Below are positions 1-11,175 of a stretch of 64,000 bases of DNA, piece after piece. The translations under genes and the position numbers were made by a program. The notes under the pieces are model-generated. The model was not told where the DNA came from. It searched no databases and saw only the letters and a program-made list of their open reading frames with translations. Within the stretch, counting starts at the first letter, position 1; every line of letters starts with the position of its first letter. Source of the stretch: Cocos nucifera. Taxonomy: Eukaryota > Streptophyta > Magnoliopsida > Arecales > Arecaceae. The stretch is from positions 186,001 through 250,000 of the forward strand of contig QRFJ01000498.1 in NCBI GenBank assembly GCA_006176705.1, read 5' to 3'.

Positions 1-572
1 CCATCTCCAATGTTAAGAAATCTCTTGCCTTGCTTGAATCTTCTACTAACCTGTAACCCCTGTAATAAATTACAAATATGGTAAGAGCTATCGATATCCA
101 ATATCCAATCAGTAATATCATAAATAGAGAAATTGTAAGGAGTTATCATATAAATATCTTGCCCAGCAATAGTTTGCTTCTTTCTCTGCCTGTTCTGATC
201 TAGGAAGGTAATGTACTGAGGACAGTTCCTCTTCCAGTGCCCCCACTTCTTACAAAAGAAGCATTTGGCGTGACTCTTATCGGGCTTAGTCTTTGAGGTC
301 TATGCCTGCATAGGTATCCTAGCATGAACATGCACCTTCTTGGCTTTCTTCTTCTTGTTCTTCTTTTTTTTTTCCAAAGGATTGAGAATGAGAAGACGAA
401 CCTCTCACTAAGTTCACCAACTTCTTATGGAGTTGGTGATCCTTCTCAAAGATCTGAAGTAACCCCAGTAATCCATGGTAGTCCACTTCAGGCTTTGATA
501 TTCTATAATAAGTAAGGAATGGGAGATAAGACTTGGGCAGTGAGTTCAGTATTGCATCTTTCTTAAGTTGTT
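1..572 (-). pseudogene. Ty1/copia gag-protease fragment (truncated)
   Basis: Read on the minus strand, this encodes the C-terminal half of a copia Gag and the start of the protease region. A well-kept zinc knuckle of the CX2CX4HX4C type (C-FF-C-KKWG-H-WKRN-C, about 205-275) follows a lysine-rich stretch (about 330-400) and a UBN2-type Gag segment containing LNSLPKSY (about 515-550). Gag binds RNA and forms the virus-like particle in copia elements. The fragment runs off the left window edge, so the rest of pol may lie outside. It stops where the LTR of element B begins, so it is the target or neighbour into which B landed. Its sequence is clearly different from the Gag of elements A-D, so it is another copia lineage. 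The short plus-strand frame at 324-515 is only a shadow. Confidence 0.8.
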
Positions 573-574
573 TG

Positions 575-1645
575 TATTAGATATGTATGCCTTAGAAGCC
601 AGAATTGCCTGACACTTGTTGTACACTTCTAAGGACAAAATTATAATTTTGACTATAAATAATAAAATGGATTATTTTTCTATCATAATATGCATTTTGT
701 GTCTGTGATACATCTCTTGAGTTAACGATAATAATAGTTCATATTTTCAAGAGTTGAAAATTTAAGACATGAATTTTCATTATGAACTCATAAAATGCTC
801 CCGACCGTAGGATCATCATGAGGATGATGATTGATCCGGAAGGTTGGTGTACAATCACTTTTTTATAGTAGATGAGTCTTAAGTCTATGGTGTAGAGACA
901 CCGAAGCGAGAGTATAGGTACTCGTTAGAGAACGAGGGCACTGAGTGTGACCACCTCAAGCAGTCATAAGGAAGTCTACCTTCTCGTTGATGACTGGCTC
1001 AAAGCTACAGTTGTGTGTCTAGTTCTTTGACTTGAGGTGCATCGGCAGTTCACCTTGAGGATGTTATAGTTTGACTAGACCATGACTCGATCTCCTAGCC
1101 ATTTGGAATTTTGAGATGTATGTTGGCTATAGCATGTTCATTGTAGGAATTGGATCGCACCATAAGGGAATCTATCTACCTCGGTAGATGAGGAGCAGCC
1201 CTATGATGATCATGAAAATCAAGTCCATAAGCCCATGGCCATGGTAGAGTGAAATAATAGAAAGAGTTTCTATTAAGATTTTCACATCGGACTTGAATCA
1301 AATGATTAAATCATATGATAGAAATTAGGGTTTGACGAGTTCACCTTAACCCTAATCTGATCGGGTCTCAAGATAGAAGAACTTAATCACACAGGTAGCT
1401 ATATCAAGAGGTTCATTTTTAATTCTGATGGATTGCCACCATATACTGCTAGGTATCACTAGTGGATTTTGGAAGCAATTAGAATGATTTGGATGATCGA
1501 TCATTTTAGTTATCTGAATCAAAAAAATTTTGATCTATCGGAAGGTGTTTTGGTGATGTTGATGATAGAGATCATGATATTTCTTATTACAACATGGAAC
1601 TAAACCTAACTGGGTCACACAAATAAGGGTTTGGATCTAGATATC
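575..1645 (+). repeat. 5' LTR of element B, first part
   Basis: It aligns with the first 1.07 kb of the other family LTRs. The expected start TGTTAGATATATG reads TATTAGATATGTATG here. It ends exactly at the ATATC target duplication of element A and resumes at 7264. It holds no coding frame. Confidence 0.85.
1641..1645. repeat. Target-site duplication ATATC, left of A
   Basis: Identical five bases occur at 7259-7263 directly after the 3' LTR of A. The pre-insertion site, one ATATC copy, matches the homologous LTR interior of other copies. Confidence 0.85.
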
Positions 1646-2968
1646 TATTAAATATATGTGCCCTAGAAGCCAGAATTGGCTGACACTTGTAATACACTTC
1701 TAGGGGCAAAATTATAATTTTGACTAAAATCAATAAATGAATTATTTTCTATCACATATGTGTATTTGGTGTCTGTGATACATCCTTTGAGTTAATGACA
1801 ATGATAATTCATATTTTCAAGAGTTGAAAATTTAAGACATGAATAATCATTATTAACTCATAAATTGCTCCTGACCATAGGATCATTATGAGGATGGTGA
1901 TTGATCTGAAAGGTTGGTGTACAATCGCTTCTCTTTAGTAGATGAGTCTTGAGTCTACGGTGTGGAGACACCGGAGCGAGAGTACAGGTACTCGTTAGAG
2001 AACGAGGGCACTGAGCGTGACCACCTCGAGTAGTCATTAGGGAGTCTACCTTCTCGTCAATGACTGACTCGATGCTGCAGTAGTGTGTCTGGTTCTTTGA
2101 CCTGAGGTGCATCGGCAGTTCACCTTGAGGGTGTTATAGTTTGACTACACCATTACTCGATCTCCTAGCCATATGGAATCCTGAGGTGTATGTTGGCTAT
2201 AGCATGTTCATTGTAGGAACTGGATGGCATCAAGATGGAATCTATCTACCTCGGTGGTAGAGGAGCAGCCCTATGATGAATCATGAGAATCAAGTCCAGA
2301 AGCCCATGGCCATGGCAGAGTGAAATAATAGAAAGAGTTTCTATTTAGATTTTCACATTGGACTCGAATCGAATGATTACATCATATGACAAAACTAGGG
2401 TTTGACGAGTTCACCTTAACCCTAATCTGATCGGGGCTCAAGATAGAAGAACTTAATCACACAGGTAGCTGCACCAAGAGGTTCGCATTCAGCTCTGATG
2501 GGTTGCCACCATATACTGCTAGGTGTCACTGGTGGATTTTGGGAGCAATTAGAATGATTTAGATGATCGATCATTCTAGCTGTTCGAATCAGAAGAGTTC
2601 TGATCCATCGAAAGGAGTTTCGATGATGTCGATGATAGAGATCATGACATATCCCATTACCATACAGAACTGAACCTAACTGGGTCACACAAACAAGGGT
2701 TTGAATCTGGTGATCATCAATTGAACTGATCCAGTTCAATTGATCTGAATGAGATTCAATTAGGTTCAAGGAAATCGTGCTAGCACTCGATTGAACCTAA
2801 CGTTCTTCTTTTACTATCATAAATAAGTTGTCCTGTCTGAGCCAAAGGAGTTTGTGCTCAATCAGAGGCCTTCATATGGTCTGACTGGAGGTTGTCCAAG
2901 TCAGAAAAGGTTGTCTTATTTTGTAAGACATTACCTACCATTTTTGGTCACCTGCCATTTCTTGTTCT

Positions 2969-3034
2969 TTGACTTTGGTCAAAAGTCTACCTTTGACTGG
3001 TCAAATGTTGACCATTGACACTTTGACTTTTGAC
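2969..3034. promoter_or_regulatory. W-box cluster in LTR (eight TTGAC cores)
   Basis: Eight TTGAC cores, counting both strands, lie at 2969, 2978, 2993, 3000, 3008, 3015, 3023 and 3030. TTGAC is the core of the W-box bound by plant WRKY factors. The cluster lies about 310 bp upstream of the TATA box and recurs in the other LTRs. Regulation by WRKY proteins is inferred. Confidence 0.6.
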
Positions 3035-3341
3035 CACATGTCATGCACCTATTGGAGAGCTGGTGGGGGCCTGTCCCCCTGCCAGAACCTGGCAAGGAGG
3101 AGGGCGCACGCCACCCTAGGCGTGTGCCCAAGTTGGAGGCGCCTAGGAGTCCTTGTTGGACAAGGACTCCATCTCCTTTTTGGATTCCAATTAGAGTTCT
3201 TCTAAGAACCAACTTTGACTGGTCTTAGGCACCCTCTAAGGAGGAATCCAGGGGACTCTATTCCCACCAATCAGATTTAGATCTGATTTCACAAAGGGTT
3301 GTGATTGGTTGGGAAGAAGAGGAGTTGGATCACAGTTAGTC

Positions 3342-3349
3342 TATAAATA
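3342..3349 (+). promoter_or_regulatory. LTR TATA box of A
   Basis: TATAAATA is followed by AGACCCTG and a C/T-rich stretch. The same box sits at the homologous place in the other LTRs (6670, 17354, 24470, 38219), so this is the likely core promoter at the U3-R boundary. Confidence 0.65.
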
Positions 3350-3933
3350 AGACCCTGTGCCCAACTCAGATTGTAACATGATATGATTGAGAATCATAAT
3401 TCCCCATGCCCAAGGCTGCCTCTCCCCTCTTCCTCCATGCCAAACCACCTTCTCCTTCTCCTCTCCACGTCCAAAAGGAGTTTTGGACTTTGGTTGGTGC
3501 GATCCAGATCAAAGAAAGGCGATCAAAAGCAAGAAGGCTGCGCTGCTGCAAAGGACGACTGCTGATCTTCAAAAGGAGTTTTGAAGATCCTCCAGATCAG
3601 ATCCAGATCTAATTTTTGGAGACGTGATAGAGAAGAAGAGGATCTCCAGATCCAGCCTGAGTGGATACCGGTAGAGGCCAGGCGCTTGCGTGGCTAGATC
3701 CAGAACCTTCCGCTGCATACAGGATCATCAACGGGTAATTGGATTACCCAAATCAGGTAAATTAAATTTGATTTAATTTATTCTTATTTTATTTTATTTA
3801 TTAAAATAATAAGAATTAGATCTAAAATATTTCAGATCTAATATAGATCAAAGAAAAAAAATTTTGAAATATATCTCTTGATCTGATCAGATCTGAACGA
3901 ACCTGGATCGGGAAATCAGGATTTTCCTTCAAC

Positions 3934-3947
3934 TGGTATCAGAGCCA
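3934..3947 (+). promoter_or_regulatory. Primer-binding site of A
   Basis: TGGTATCAGAGCCA, two bases after the LTR end, matches the plant initiator-Met tRNA 3' end that primes minus-strand DNA synthesis in most plant copia elements. Confidence 0.9.
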
Positions 3948-5801
3948 TGGTTCTAAAAATATTTAGATCTAATTTTAAATTTATTTTAATTAAAAAATAA
4001 TTAATTTTAGATATCACATGAGATGTGATCAGATCTGAAATCAGAAAAAATTAAAATTAAATGATTAGGATCTAAGATTAGAAGATATGCATGACTAGTT
4101 CTAGAATAGAATAGTTCTATAGAATTGTCTTGCATGTTTCCAATTTAATTTGATTAACCCATATTTTAGATCTATTTATTTACTATTTTCTAATATTATA
4201 ATAGTTATAATAACATCTAAAAAATAGCAAATAAAATTATTTAATTTTAAAACATCATATGAGATGTGATTGATGCATGTCTAGACTAGTTGTAGAATAG
4301 TTCTACATAGTTGTCTAGATTAGGGTTTATTTTGATAAGATCAATTTAAATCTAATTTTTAGATTATTATGAGATAATTTAGATATGAAAATATGCATGA
4401 TTCGATATATGAGATGTATGCAAAATATGCCATGATTAGATCTACTTTGTATATGAGATATATGATATAGATCTGATACTGTTTTGTAGTATTGAATGTT
4501 CCTGATTAAGGCATTCCTCTTGGCCGTCCGGTCATAAGAATGAAGAAGGGTTTAAAGGCCCTCTCTTTTCCATTCGATGGGGTGTTCTTATGACGTGTAG
4601 GGGTGCTGTGCATTCGTTCCTTAATCAGAAATCCAAAACTTACTTTCTGCAAAACCCTAGATCCTGAAACCCTAGGATTTATTGTGCATATTTTATTTAT
4701 GAACCTACTTAATTAAGAATTAAGTTTATGAAATATTAATTAGATCTAAAATTGAGAATTTCAGATCTAAGACATATTCATAATACTGGGTTCGGGCTTG
4801 GGTAGCTCAATTAGGTCTAAGCGGTTGATCAAACCGAATCAAGAGTTGGTTAGATGGGATCAACAATGCTTAAATTGACCAGCCTAATAGGATTAAGTCT
4901 GGGTCAAGATCGAGTCACGATCAAGCAAGACCTAATTAGGCTCAGAGGTTAGAGTCTGGATTGTAGGCTAACCCAATTGGTTCTGACTCAACAATTTGGT
5001 GTCTAAGGTAAGTTTGGCACAGACGACCGACTGGTTTTTAATTGGAAGCTACTCGACCTGAATGCATTCTTGTACGAGTTAATGGCATATTCCTTCCATC
5101 GATCTCACTTACCTGGCCATATCTGTTGACACAATTCTGATCTGAGGTGGTCAATAATCCGAGCTAACCCATGCCACTAGGTTAGTCATAATTGTTATGA
5201 CTAAGCCAAGTCTAGTTTAATGAGACCTGAATCAATTCTCCCTAAGAAAAGATTAAGTTTGAGGTCTTCCACCATTGTAGATGTGCGGGCCCTTCCCGGG
5301 GTTGATTGTTCTCGGCTGGATACAGTGGCTCAGTTGCACCGAAAAGATGCAACCATGTCTATTAGGCATTGGATGCTATGGGCTGGAGGATGAGTTGGGC
5401 TCAATATTTCGGATATGGTGAGAGACTCAATTAGGAACCCAATCTATGCAAATGGTGGGTCTGACTTAACTAAGGAGTGGATCAATATTTTGGATACGGT
5501 GAGATTCATGAATTAGAGACCAAGTTTGGGTACACCATGATTAGAGAATCATTGAACAAGAGTTGTTCACTCATTGGCTAACCCATCACCAATAACTGTT
5601 AGGTGAGGTGATGAGTCAGTTGGTGAGACCGCACCACCCACTAGAAATCATTAATCGTGGAGATTTTTGCATCTCTACAGAGGGAGTGTAGGGATCCGAG
5701 AAATTAGTGGGAGCTAATTTATTTAAAAATAAAATCCCTAAACAAATTGGTTAAGTCAAAATTACAATATCTAACTAGAATCTTTGACTCTCTATAGAAA
5801 A
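3948..5801 (+). other. Leader (5' untranslated region) of A
   Basis: About 1.85 kb lie between the primer site and the gag ATG. No coding frame is seen. The first half is AT-rich; the second half, from about 4780, is more even in composition. It contains the paired sequence at 4502-4628 listed separately and two copies of a GGATA(C/T)GGTGAGA phrase (about 5411 and 5494). The same leader occurs in B, C and (truncated) D. Confidence 0.75.
4502..4628 (+). other. Conserved leader hairpin, copy in A
   Basis: CTGATTAAGG (4502-4511) pairs perfectly with CCTTAATCAG (4619-4628). Inside it, GTCATAAGAA (4531-4540) pairs perfectly with TTCTTATGAC (4585-4594), and a short AGGG/CCCT arm lies within. Homologous structures lie at 9044-9168 (B) and 18396-18520 (C). 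It could be an RNA packaging, dimerisation or translation signal; the function is unknown. Confidence 0.55.
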
Positions 5802-5887
5802 ATGTCTGTGTCCAACCCATTGGCACGTATCCTGGACACACATAGACTGACCAGACCCAATTATAAAGATTGTCTTAGGAACTACAA
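5802..5887 (+). pseudogene. gag start remnant of A
   Basis: An ATG with the family's typical opening (MSVSNPLARILDTHRL) begins a Gag frame that lasts about 28 codons. It then runs into LTR-derived filler and the 3' LTR interior. This is the only coding sequence left in A. The ATG is intact here and in C but is ATA in B and D. The expected downstream segment, with YKDWLRN and the UBN2 domain, is gone apart from its first residues. Confidence 0.75.
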
Positions 5888-5908
5888 ATAAGGGTTTTAT
5901 TGATCTGA

Positions 5909-7258
5909 ATATTCGAATCAGAAGAGTTCTGATCCATCGAAAGGAGTTTCGATGATGTCGATGATAGAGATAATGACATATCCCATTACCATATAGAACT
6001 GAACCTAACTGGATCACACAAACAAGGGTTTGAATTTGGTGATCATCAATTGAACTGATCCAGTTCAATTGATCTGAATGAGATTCAATTAGGTTCAACG
6101 AAATCGTGCTAGCACTCGATTGAACCTAACGTTCTTCTTTTTCTATCATAAATAAGTTGTCCTGTCTGAGCCAAAGGAGTTTGTGCTCAATCAGAGGCCT
6201 TCTTATGGTCTGACTGGAGGTTGCCCAAGTCAGAAAAGGTTGTCTTATTTTGAAAGACATTATCTGCCATTTTTGGTCACCTGCCATTTCTTGTCCTTTG
6301 ACTTTGGTCAAAAGTTTACCTTTGACTGGTCAAATGTTGACCATTGACACTTTGACTTTTGACCACATGTCATGCACCTATTGGAGAGCTGGTGGGGGCC
6401 TGTCCCCTACTAGAATCTAGCAAGAAGGAGGGTGCACGCCACCCTAGGCGTGCGCCCAAGTTGGAGGCGCCTAGGAGTCCTTGTTGGATAAGGACTTTAC
6501 CTCCCTTTTGTATTCTAATTAGAGTTCTTCTAAGAATCCAGTTTGACTGATCTTAGGCGCCCTCTAAGGAGGAATCTAGGGGACTCTATTTCCACCAATC
6601 AGATTTAGATCTAATTTCACAAAGGGTTGTGATTGGTTGGGAAGAAGAGGAGTTGGATCACAGTTAGTCTATAAATAAGACCTTATGCCCAACTTAGATT
6701 GTAACATGATATGATTGAGAATTATAATTCCCCACGCCCAAGGCTACCTCTCCCCTCTTCCTCGATGCCAAACCTCCTTCTCCTTCTCCTCTCCATGTCC
6801 AAAAGGGTTTTGGACTTTGGTTGGTGCGATCCAGATCAAAGAAAGGCGATCAAAAGCAAGAAGGCTGCGCTGCTGCAAAGGACGACTGCTGATCTTCAAA
6901 AGGAGTTTTGAAGATTCTCTAGATCAGATCCAGATCTGATTTTTGGCGATGTGATAGAGAAGAAGAGGATCTCCAGATCCAGCCCGAGTGGATACCGGTA
7001 GAGGCCAGGCGCTTGCATGGCTAGATCCAGAACCTTCCACTGCATACAGGATCATCAACGGGTAATTGGATTATCCAAATCAGGTAAATTAAATTTGATT
7101 TAATTTATTCTTATTTTATTTTATTTATTAAAATAATAAGAATCAGATCTGAAACATTCCAGATCTGATATAGATCAAAGAAAATTTTTTTTAAAATATA
7201 TCTCTTGATCTGATCAGATCTGAACGAACCTAGACCGAAAAATTAGGATTTCCCTCCA
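5909..7258 (+). repeat. 3' LTR of A, lacking its first ~930 bp
   Basis: It aligns with 2580-3931 of the 5' LTR and ends at CCTCCA followed by ATATC. It keeps the W-box cluster (about 6296-6362) and TATA box (6670-6677). The junction with gag (5888-5908) is built from scraps of LTR sequence. Confidence 0.85.
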
Positions 7259-7263
7259 ATATC
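7259..7263. repeat. Target-site duplication ATATC, right of A
   Basis: Identical to 1641-1645. The following ATCAATTGGACTAACCC continues the interrupted LTR of element B. Confidence 0.85.
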
Positions 7264-8473
7264 ATCAATTGGACTAACCCAATTTAATTGATTTGAATAA
7301 GATTCAATTAGGTTCAAGAAAATCATGCTAGCACACGATTGAGTCTAATGTTCTCCTTCAATTATCATTTTAAGTTATCTCAAATGAGCCAAATATGTTT
7401 ATGCTCACTCAGGTACCTTTACTTGGTCTGACTGAAACTTATCCAAGTAAGAAAAGAATTATCTTAATTTATGAGATAAATTTGAGACAACACCTGCCAT
7501 TTTTCATTACCTGCTAATTCTTATCTTTTGACTTTGGTCAACCATTGACCTTTGATACTTAGATATCTATCCATATGTCATGCACCCATAGGAGATTGAT
7601 TTTAGACCAGTCAACCTACTAAAAAGTAGGTGGACCAGGGGTGCATGCCTAGGGAGGCGTGCACTCATGGATAGAGGCGCCTGAAGTCCCATACAGATAT
7701 GGGACTCCAGTTACTTTGGGGTTTCTACCTAGGTGGTGCCAAAGATTAAACTTTGACCAGTCTTAGGCACCATCTAAGGATGATTTAGATGCACTCTTAT
7801 CTAATTAGATCAGGTGATGTCATCTCATCAATTAAATTTAGATCTAATTGCATGAAGTGATGTGATTGGCCGAGATGATGTGGCACTGCATGGCATAGTA
7901 GGGTCTATATAAATCCTATCTGCGCCTAGTTTCAAAGAGCTTAGACCATTGCCCATGCCACAAGGCTGCCCCTCTCCCTCCTCCATACCATCTTTAGGTC
8001 TCCTCTCTCTTCTTATGCTCAAGAAGATTTGGACTTCAGTTTGGTGCGATCCAAGCAAGAGAAAGGTGACGAGAAAGGAAGAAGGTAGCATTATTGCAAG
8101 AGACGATACCCGATCTTCAAAAGGAGTTTTGAAGATCCTCCAAATCAGATCCAAATATGATATTTAGAGAAATAATAAAAAAAGAGAAGATCTCCAGATT
8201 CAGCCTGACTAGATACCGATAGAGGCCAGGCACTTGCGTGGCTAGATCCAGAACCTCAGGCAATCAGTAGGATCATCATAGGGTAATTTGATTATCCAAC
8301 AATAAGGTATAAAATTAAATCTATTTTAATTTATTTTTATTTTTATTAGATCTATAAATTAAATTTAAAATATCTTAGATTTGATATGGATTTAAATTTT
8401 TTTTTTAAAATATCTCTCTTGATCCAATCAGATCTGAACAAACCTGATCCGAGAAACTGAAATTTTTTCTTCA
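7264..8473 (+). repeat. 5' LTR of element B, second part
   Basis: It continues the LTR broken at 1645 and ends at TTTTTTCTTCA. It is visibly more diverged than the LTRs of A, C and D, and its W-box cluster is reduced (about 7525-7560). A TATATAAA box lies at 7916-7923. The frames at 7828-8154 (minus) and 7949-8167 (plus) are shadows within the LTR. Confidence 0.85.
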
Positions 8474-8475
8474 AC

Positions 8476-8489
8476 TGGTATCAGAGCCA
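8476..8489 (+). promoter_or_regulatory. Primer-binding site of B
   Basis: TGGTATCAGAGCCA begins two bases after the LTR end, as in element A. Confidence 0.9.
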
Positions 8490-10347
8490 GGTTCTCATAA
8501 ATTATTTAGATATAATTTAAATTTTTTTTTGATCTAATAATTAGATGATTTCATATATCACATGAGATATGATTAGATCTAAAATTAAAAAAATTAAAAT
8601 TAAAAAATTTAGATCTAAGTTCTTTAAGATGCATGACTAGTTGTAGAATAGAATTATTCTATGTATAGTCTTGCATGATCATAATTTAATTTGATTAAGT
8701 TATAATTTTAGATTAATTTATTTACTATTTTTTAATATTATAAATATTATAATAAGGTCTAAAAAATAAAAAATAAAATTATTTTATTTTTGGTTCATAT
8801 GAGATATGATGAATGCATGTTTGGACTAGTTGTAGAATAGTTCTACATAATTATCTAGAATAGAATTTATTTTGATGAGATCAATTTAAATTTAACTTTT
8901 TAGATGAATTATGAGATAATTTAGATTTAAAAATATTCATAATATGATACATGAGATGTATGCAAAATATATTTATAGTTAGATCAATTTTTATATATGA
9001 GATATATGATGTAGATCTAACTAGTTTTATAGTTTTTATATCTCTGATTAAGACGTTCCCCTTGGCCATCCGGTCATAAGAATAAAGTAGGATTTAAATG
9101 TTCTCTCCTACCATTCGATGGGGTGTTCTTATGATGTGTAGGGATGATGCGCATTCGTCCTTAATCAAAAATCTAAAAACTTATTTTCTACAAAATCCTA
9201 GATCTTTAAATCCTAGGATTTTATTTACATATTTTATTTATGAATGTTAAACATAATTAGAAATTTAGATTATAAAATATGTTAGGTCTAAAATTGAGAA
9301 TTTAAGATCTAAGACATATTCATAAAATTGAATTCAAGCTTGGGTAGCTCAATTAGGTCTAAGCGGTTGATCAAATCGAATCAAGAGTTGGTTAGATGGG
9401 ATCAAGAGTGCTTAAATTGATCAGCCTAATAGGATTAAGTCTAGATCAAGATCGAATCACATGAGTGATCGATCAAGCTAAGACCTAATTAGGCTCAGTG
9501 GTTTGAGTCTGGATTGTAGGCTAATCCGATTAGTTCTAGCTCAATAATTTGGTGTCTAAGATAAGTTTGGCAGATACAATCGACTGATTTTTAATTAGGA
9601 GTTACTCGACTTGAATGCGTTCTTATCAAGTTAATGACACATTCCTTCCACCGGTCCTACTTACCTTGCCATATTTGTTGGCTCAGTCCTGATCTGAGGT
9701 GGCCAATAATTTGAGCTAACCTATGCCACTAGGTTAGTCATAATGGTTATGACTATGTCAAGTCTAGTTTAATGAGACCTAAATCAAATCTCTCTAAGAA
9801 AAGATTAAGTCTAAGATTTTTCACCATTATAGATGTGCGGGCCCTTTCTAAGGTTGAATGTTCTCGACTGGTTACAGTGGTTCAGTTGCACTGAGAAGAT
9901 GCAACCATGTCTATTAGGCATTGGATGCTATGGACTGGAGGATGGATTGGGCTCAATATTTTGGATACGGTGAGAGACTCAATTAGAAATTCAATCTATG
10001 CAAATGGTGGGTCTGACTTAACTAAGAAGTCGATCAATATTTTGGATATGATGAGATTCATGAATTAGAGATCAAGTTTGGGTGCACCATGATTAGAGAA
10101 TCATTAAACAAGAGTTGTTCACACATTGGCTAACCCATTATCAATAACTGTTAGGTGAGATGATGAGTCAATTGGTGGGACCGCACCATCCACTAGAAAT
10201 TATTAATCATGGAGATTTTTGCATCTCTATAGAGGGAGTGTAAGGATCCGAGAAAATAGTGGGAGCTAATTTGTTTAAAAATAAAATCTCTAAATAAATT
10301 GGTCAAGTCTTAATTACAATATTTAACTAGAAACTTTGACTCTTTAT
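8490..10347 (+). other. Leader of B
   Basis: This is a non-coding leader homologous to 3948-5801, with many AT-rich changes. The hairpin is kept at 9044-9168 with the inner stem GTCATAAGAA (9073-9082) and TTCTTATGAT (9125-9134), where the last pair is G-U. I see no other feature here. Confidence 0.7.
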
Positions 10348-11175
10348 AGAAAAATATCTACACCCAACCCACTAGCACGTATTCTGGACACCCATAGACT
10401 GATCGGACCTAATTATAAAGATTGGCTCCAGAACTTCAAAATCCTTTTGGGTTTCGAGAAGTTAACTCATGTATTGGACCAGGATCCTCCCAGCTTATCA
10501 ACTCGTCCATCTATTGAATAGAGAGCATCTATTGACAAGTGGATGGACAAAGATAACAAGGCTAGATACTACATGTTGGGCTCGATGTATGATGAGCTTC
10601 AGCATCAATATGAAGATATCAAGACTGCCCGGCAAATGTTGGCTCACCTATAAGAGATGTTTGGTGAATAGAGTCGCGCAGCCAAGTATCAAGTCACTAA
10701 ACGACTGTTCAAGGCTAAAATGCATGATGAGCAATCAGTCCAAGATCATTGTCTAACGATGATCAAGGATTTGGAAGAGTTTAAGAAGCTCAGAGTGAAG
10801 TTGGACCTAGATCTGTAGAATGATATAATTCTGTAATCTTTGACTGATGCATATAGGCAATTCATCATGAACTACCATCTGCATAAACATCAAAATTCTC
10901 TAGCCGAGCTTATGAATATGCTGGTTACTATTGAGCTTTCTATGAAAGGTTTTAAAGGCCCAGTGCTTGCTATGGAACAGACTTCTTCTAAGAGAAAGTC
11001 TTTTGGAAAGAAGAAAAAATCTATGAAAAAGTAGAAGGAGGAAGGAGAAAAGAAGAAAAAGATAGAGCTAATGAAGAAGACTACTGATAAAGAAAAGTAT
11101 TTTCATTATAACACTGATGACCATTGAAAGCGGAATTATCCTACTTACCTGGCCATCCTAAAGATCAAGGAGGCA
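10348..11175 (+). pseudogene. gag of element B (broken)
   Basis: This is a degenerate copia Gag: NPLARILDTHRL at the start, a UBN2-type middle, a lysine-rich linker (about 10970-11080), then the zinc knuckle. The expected ATG is ATA (10354-10356). Stops occur, for example, at 10519, at 11032 and inside the knuckle (11125, TGG to TGA). All three knuckle cysteines read as tyrosine (codons at 11098, 11107 and 11137) while the histidine (11122) is kept. These are G-to-A changes, typical of methylcytosine decay on the opposite strand. Gag normally packages the element RNA into cytoplasmic particles; this copy cannot. Confidence 0.8.

Larger units (their letters stand above)
1646..3931 (+). repeat. 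5' LTR of element A (about 2286 bp)
   Basis: This is the most complete LTR of the family in the window. It starts at the TATTAAATATATG variant of TGTTAGATATATG and ends at TTTTCCTTCA, two bases before the primer site. It contains a W-box cluster (2969-3034), a TATA box (3342-3349) and a pyrimidine-rich stretch after the presumed transcription start. The short frames within it on both strands (for example 2422-2769 and 3043-3228) recur in other LTR copies only because the LTR itself recurs; none resembles a protein I know. Confidence 0.9.
1646..7258 (+). mobile_element. Ty1/copia element A, internally deleted, with ATATC target duplication
   Basis: This is a 5.6-kb copia derivative: full 5' LTR (1646-3931), primer site, complete leader, only the first 28 or so gag codons, then a jump into the interior of the 3' LTR (from about 5909). 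ATATC flanks both ends (1641-1645 and 7259-7263), and the sequence outside joins into one continuous LTR of element B, proving nested insertion. With no gag-pol it could only have moved with proteins supplied in trans, unless the deletion arose after insertion. The 5' terminal TG reads TA. The LTR copies are alike over the shared part but differ at scattered positions, so the insertion is not recent. Confidence 0.88.

Noticed and set aside
1858..2112. 84-codon minus-strand frame repeated at 15871-16125, 36733-36987 and, inverted, 38828-39082
   Set aside because: Same explanation: non-coding LTR sequence that happens to be open. Conservation follows the LTR, and the frame is disrupted in B and in C's 3' LTR.
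2422..2769. 115-codon minus-strand frame recurring at 5775-6098 and 16434-16781 and in part elsewhere
   Set aside because: It recurs only because the LTR recurs. It has no protein signature and is broken in other LTR copies.
3043..3228. Overlapping plus and minus frames between 2969 and 3228
   Set aside because: Chance frames in the GC-richer U3 part of the LTR, overlapping on both strands.
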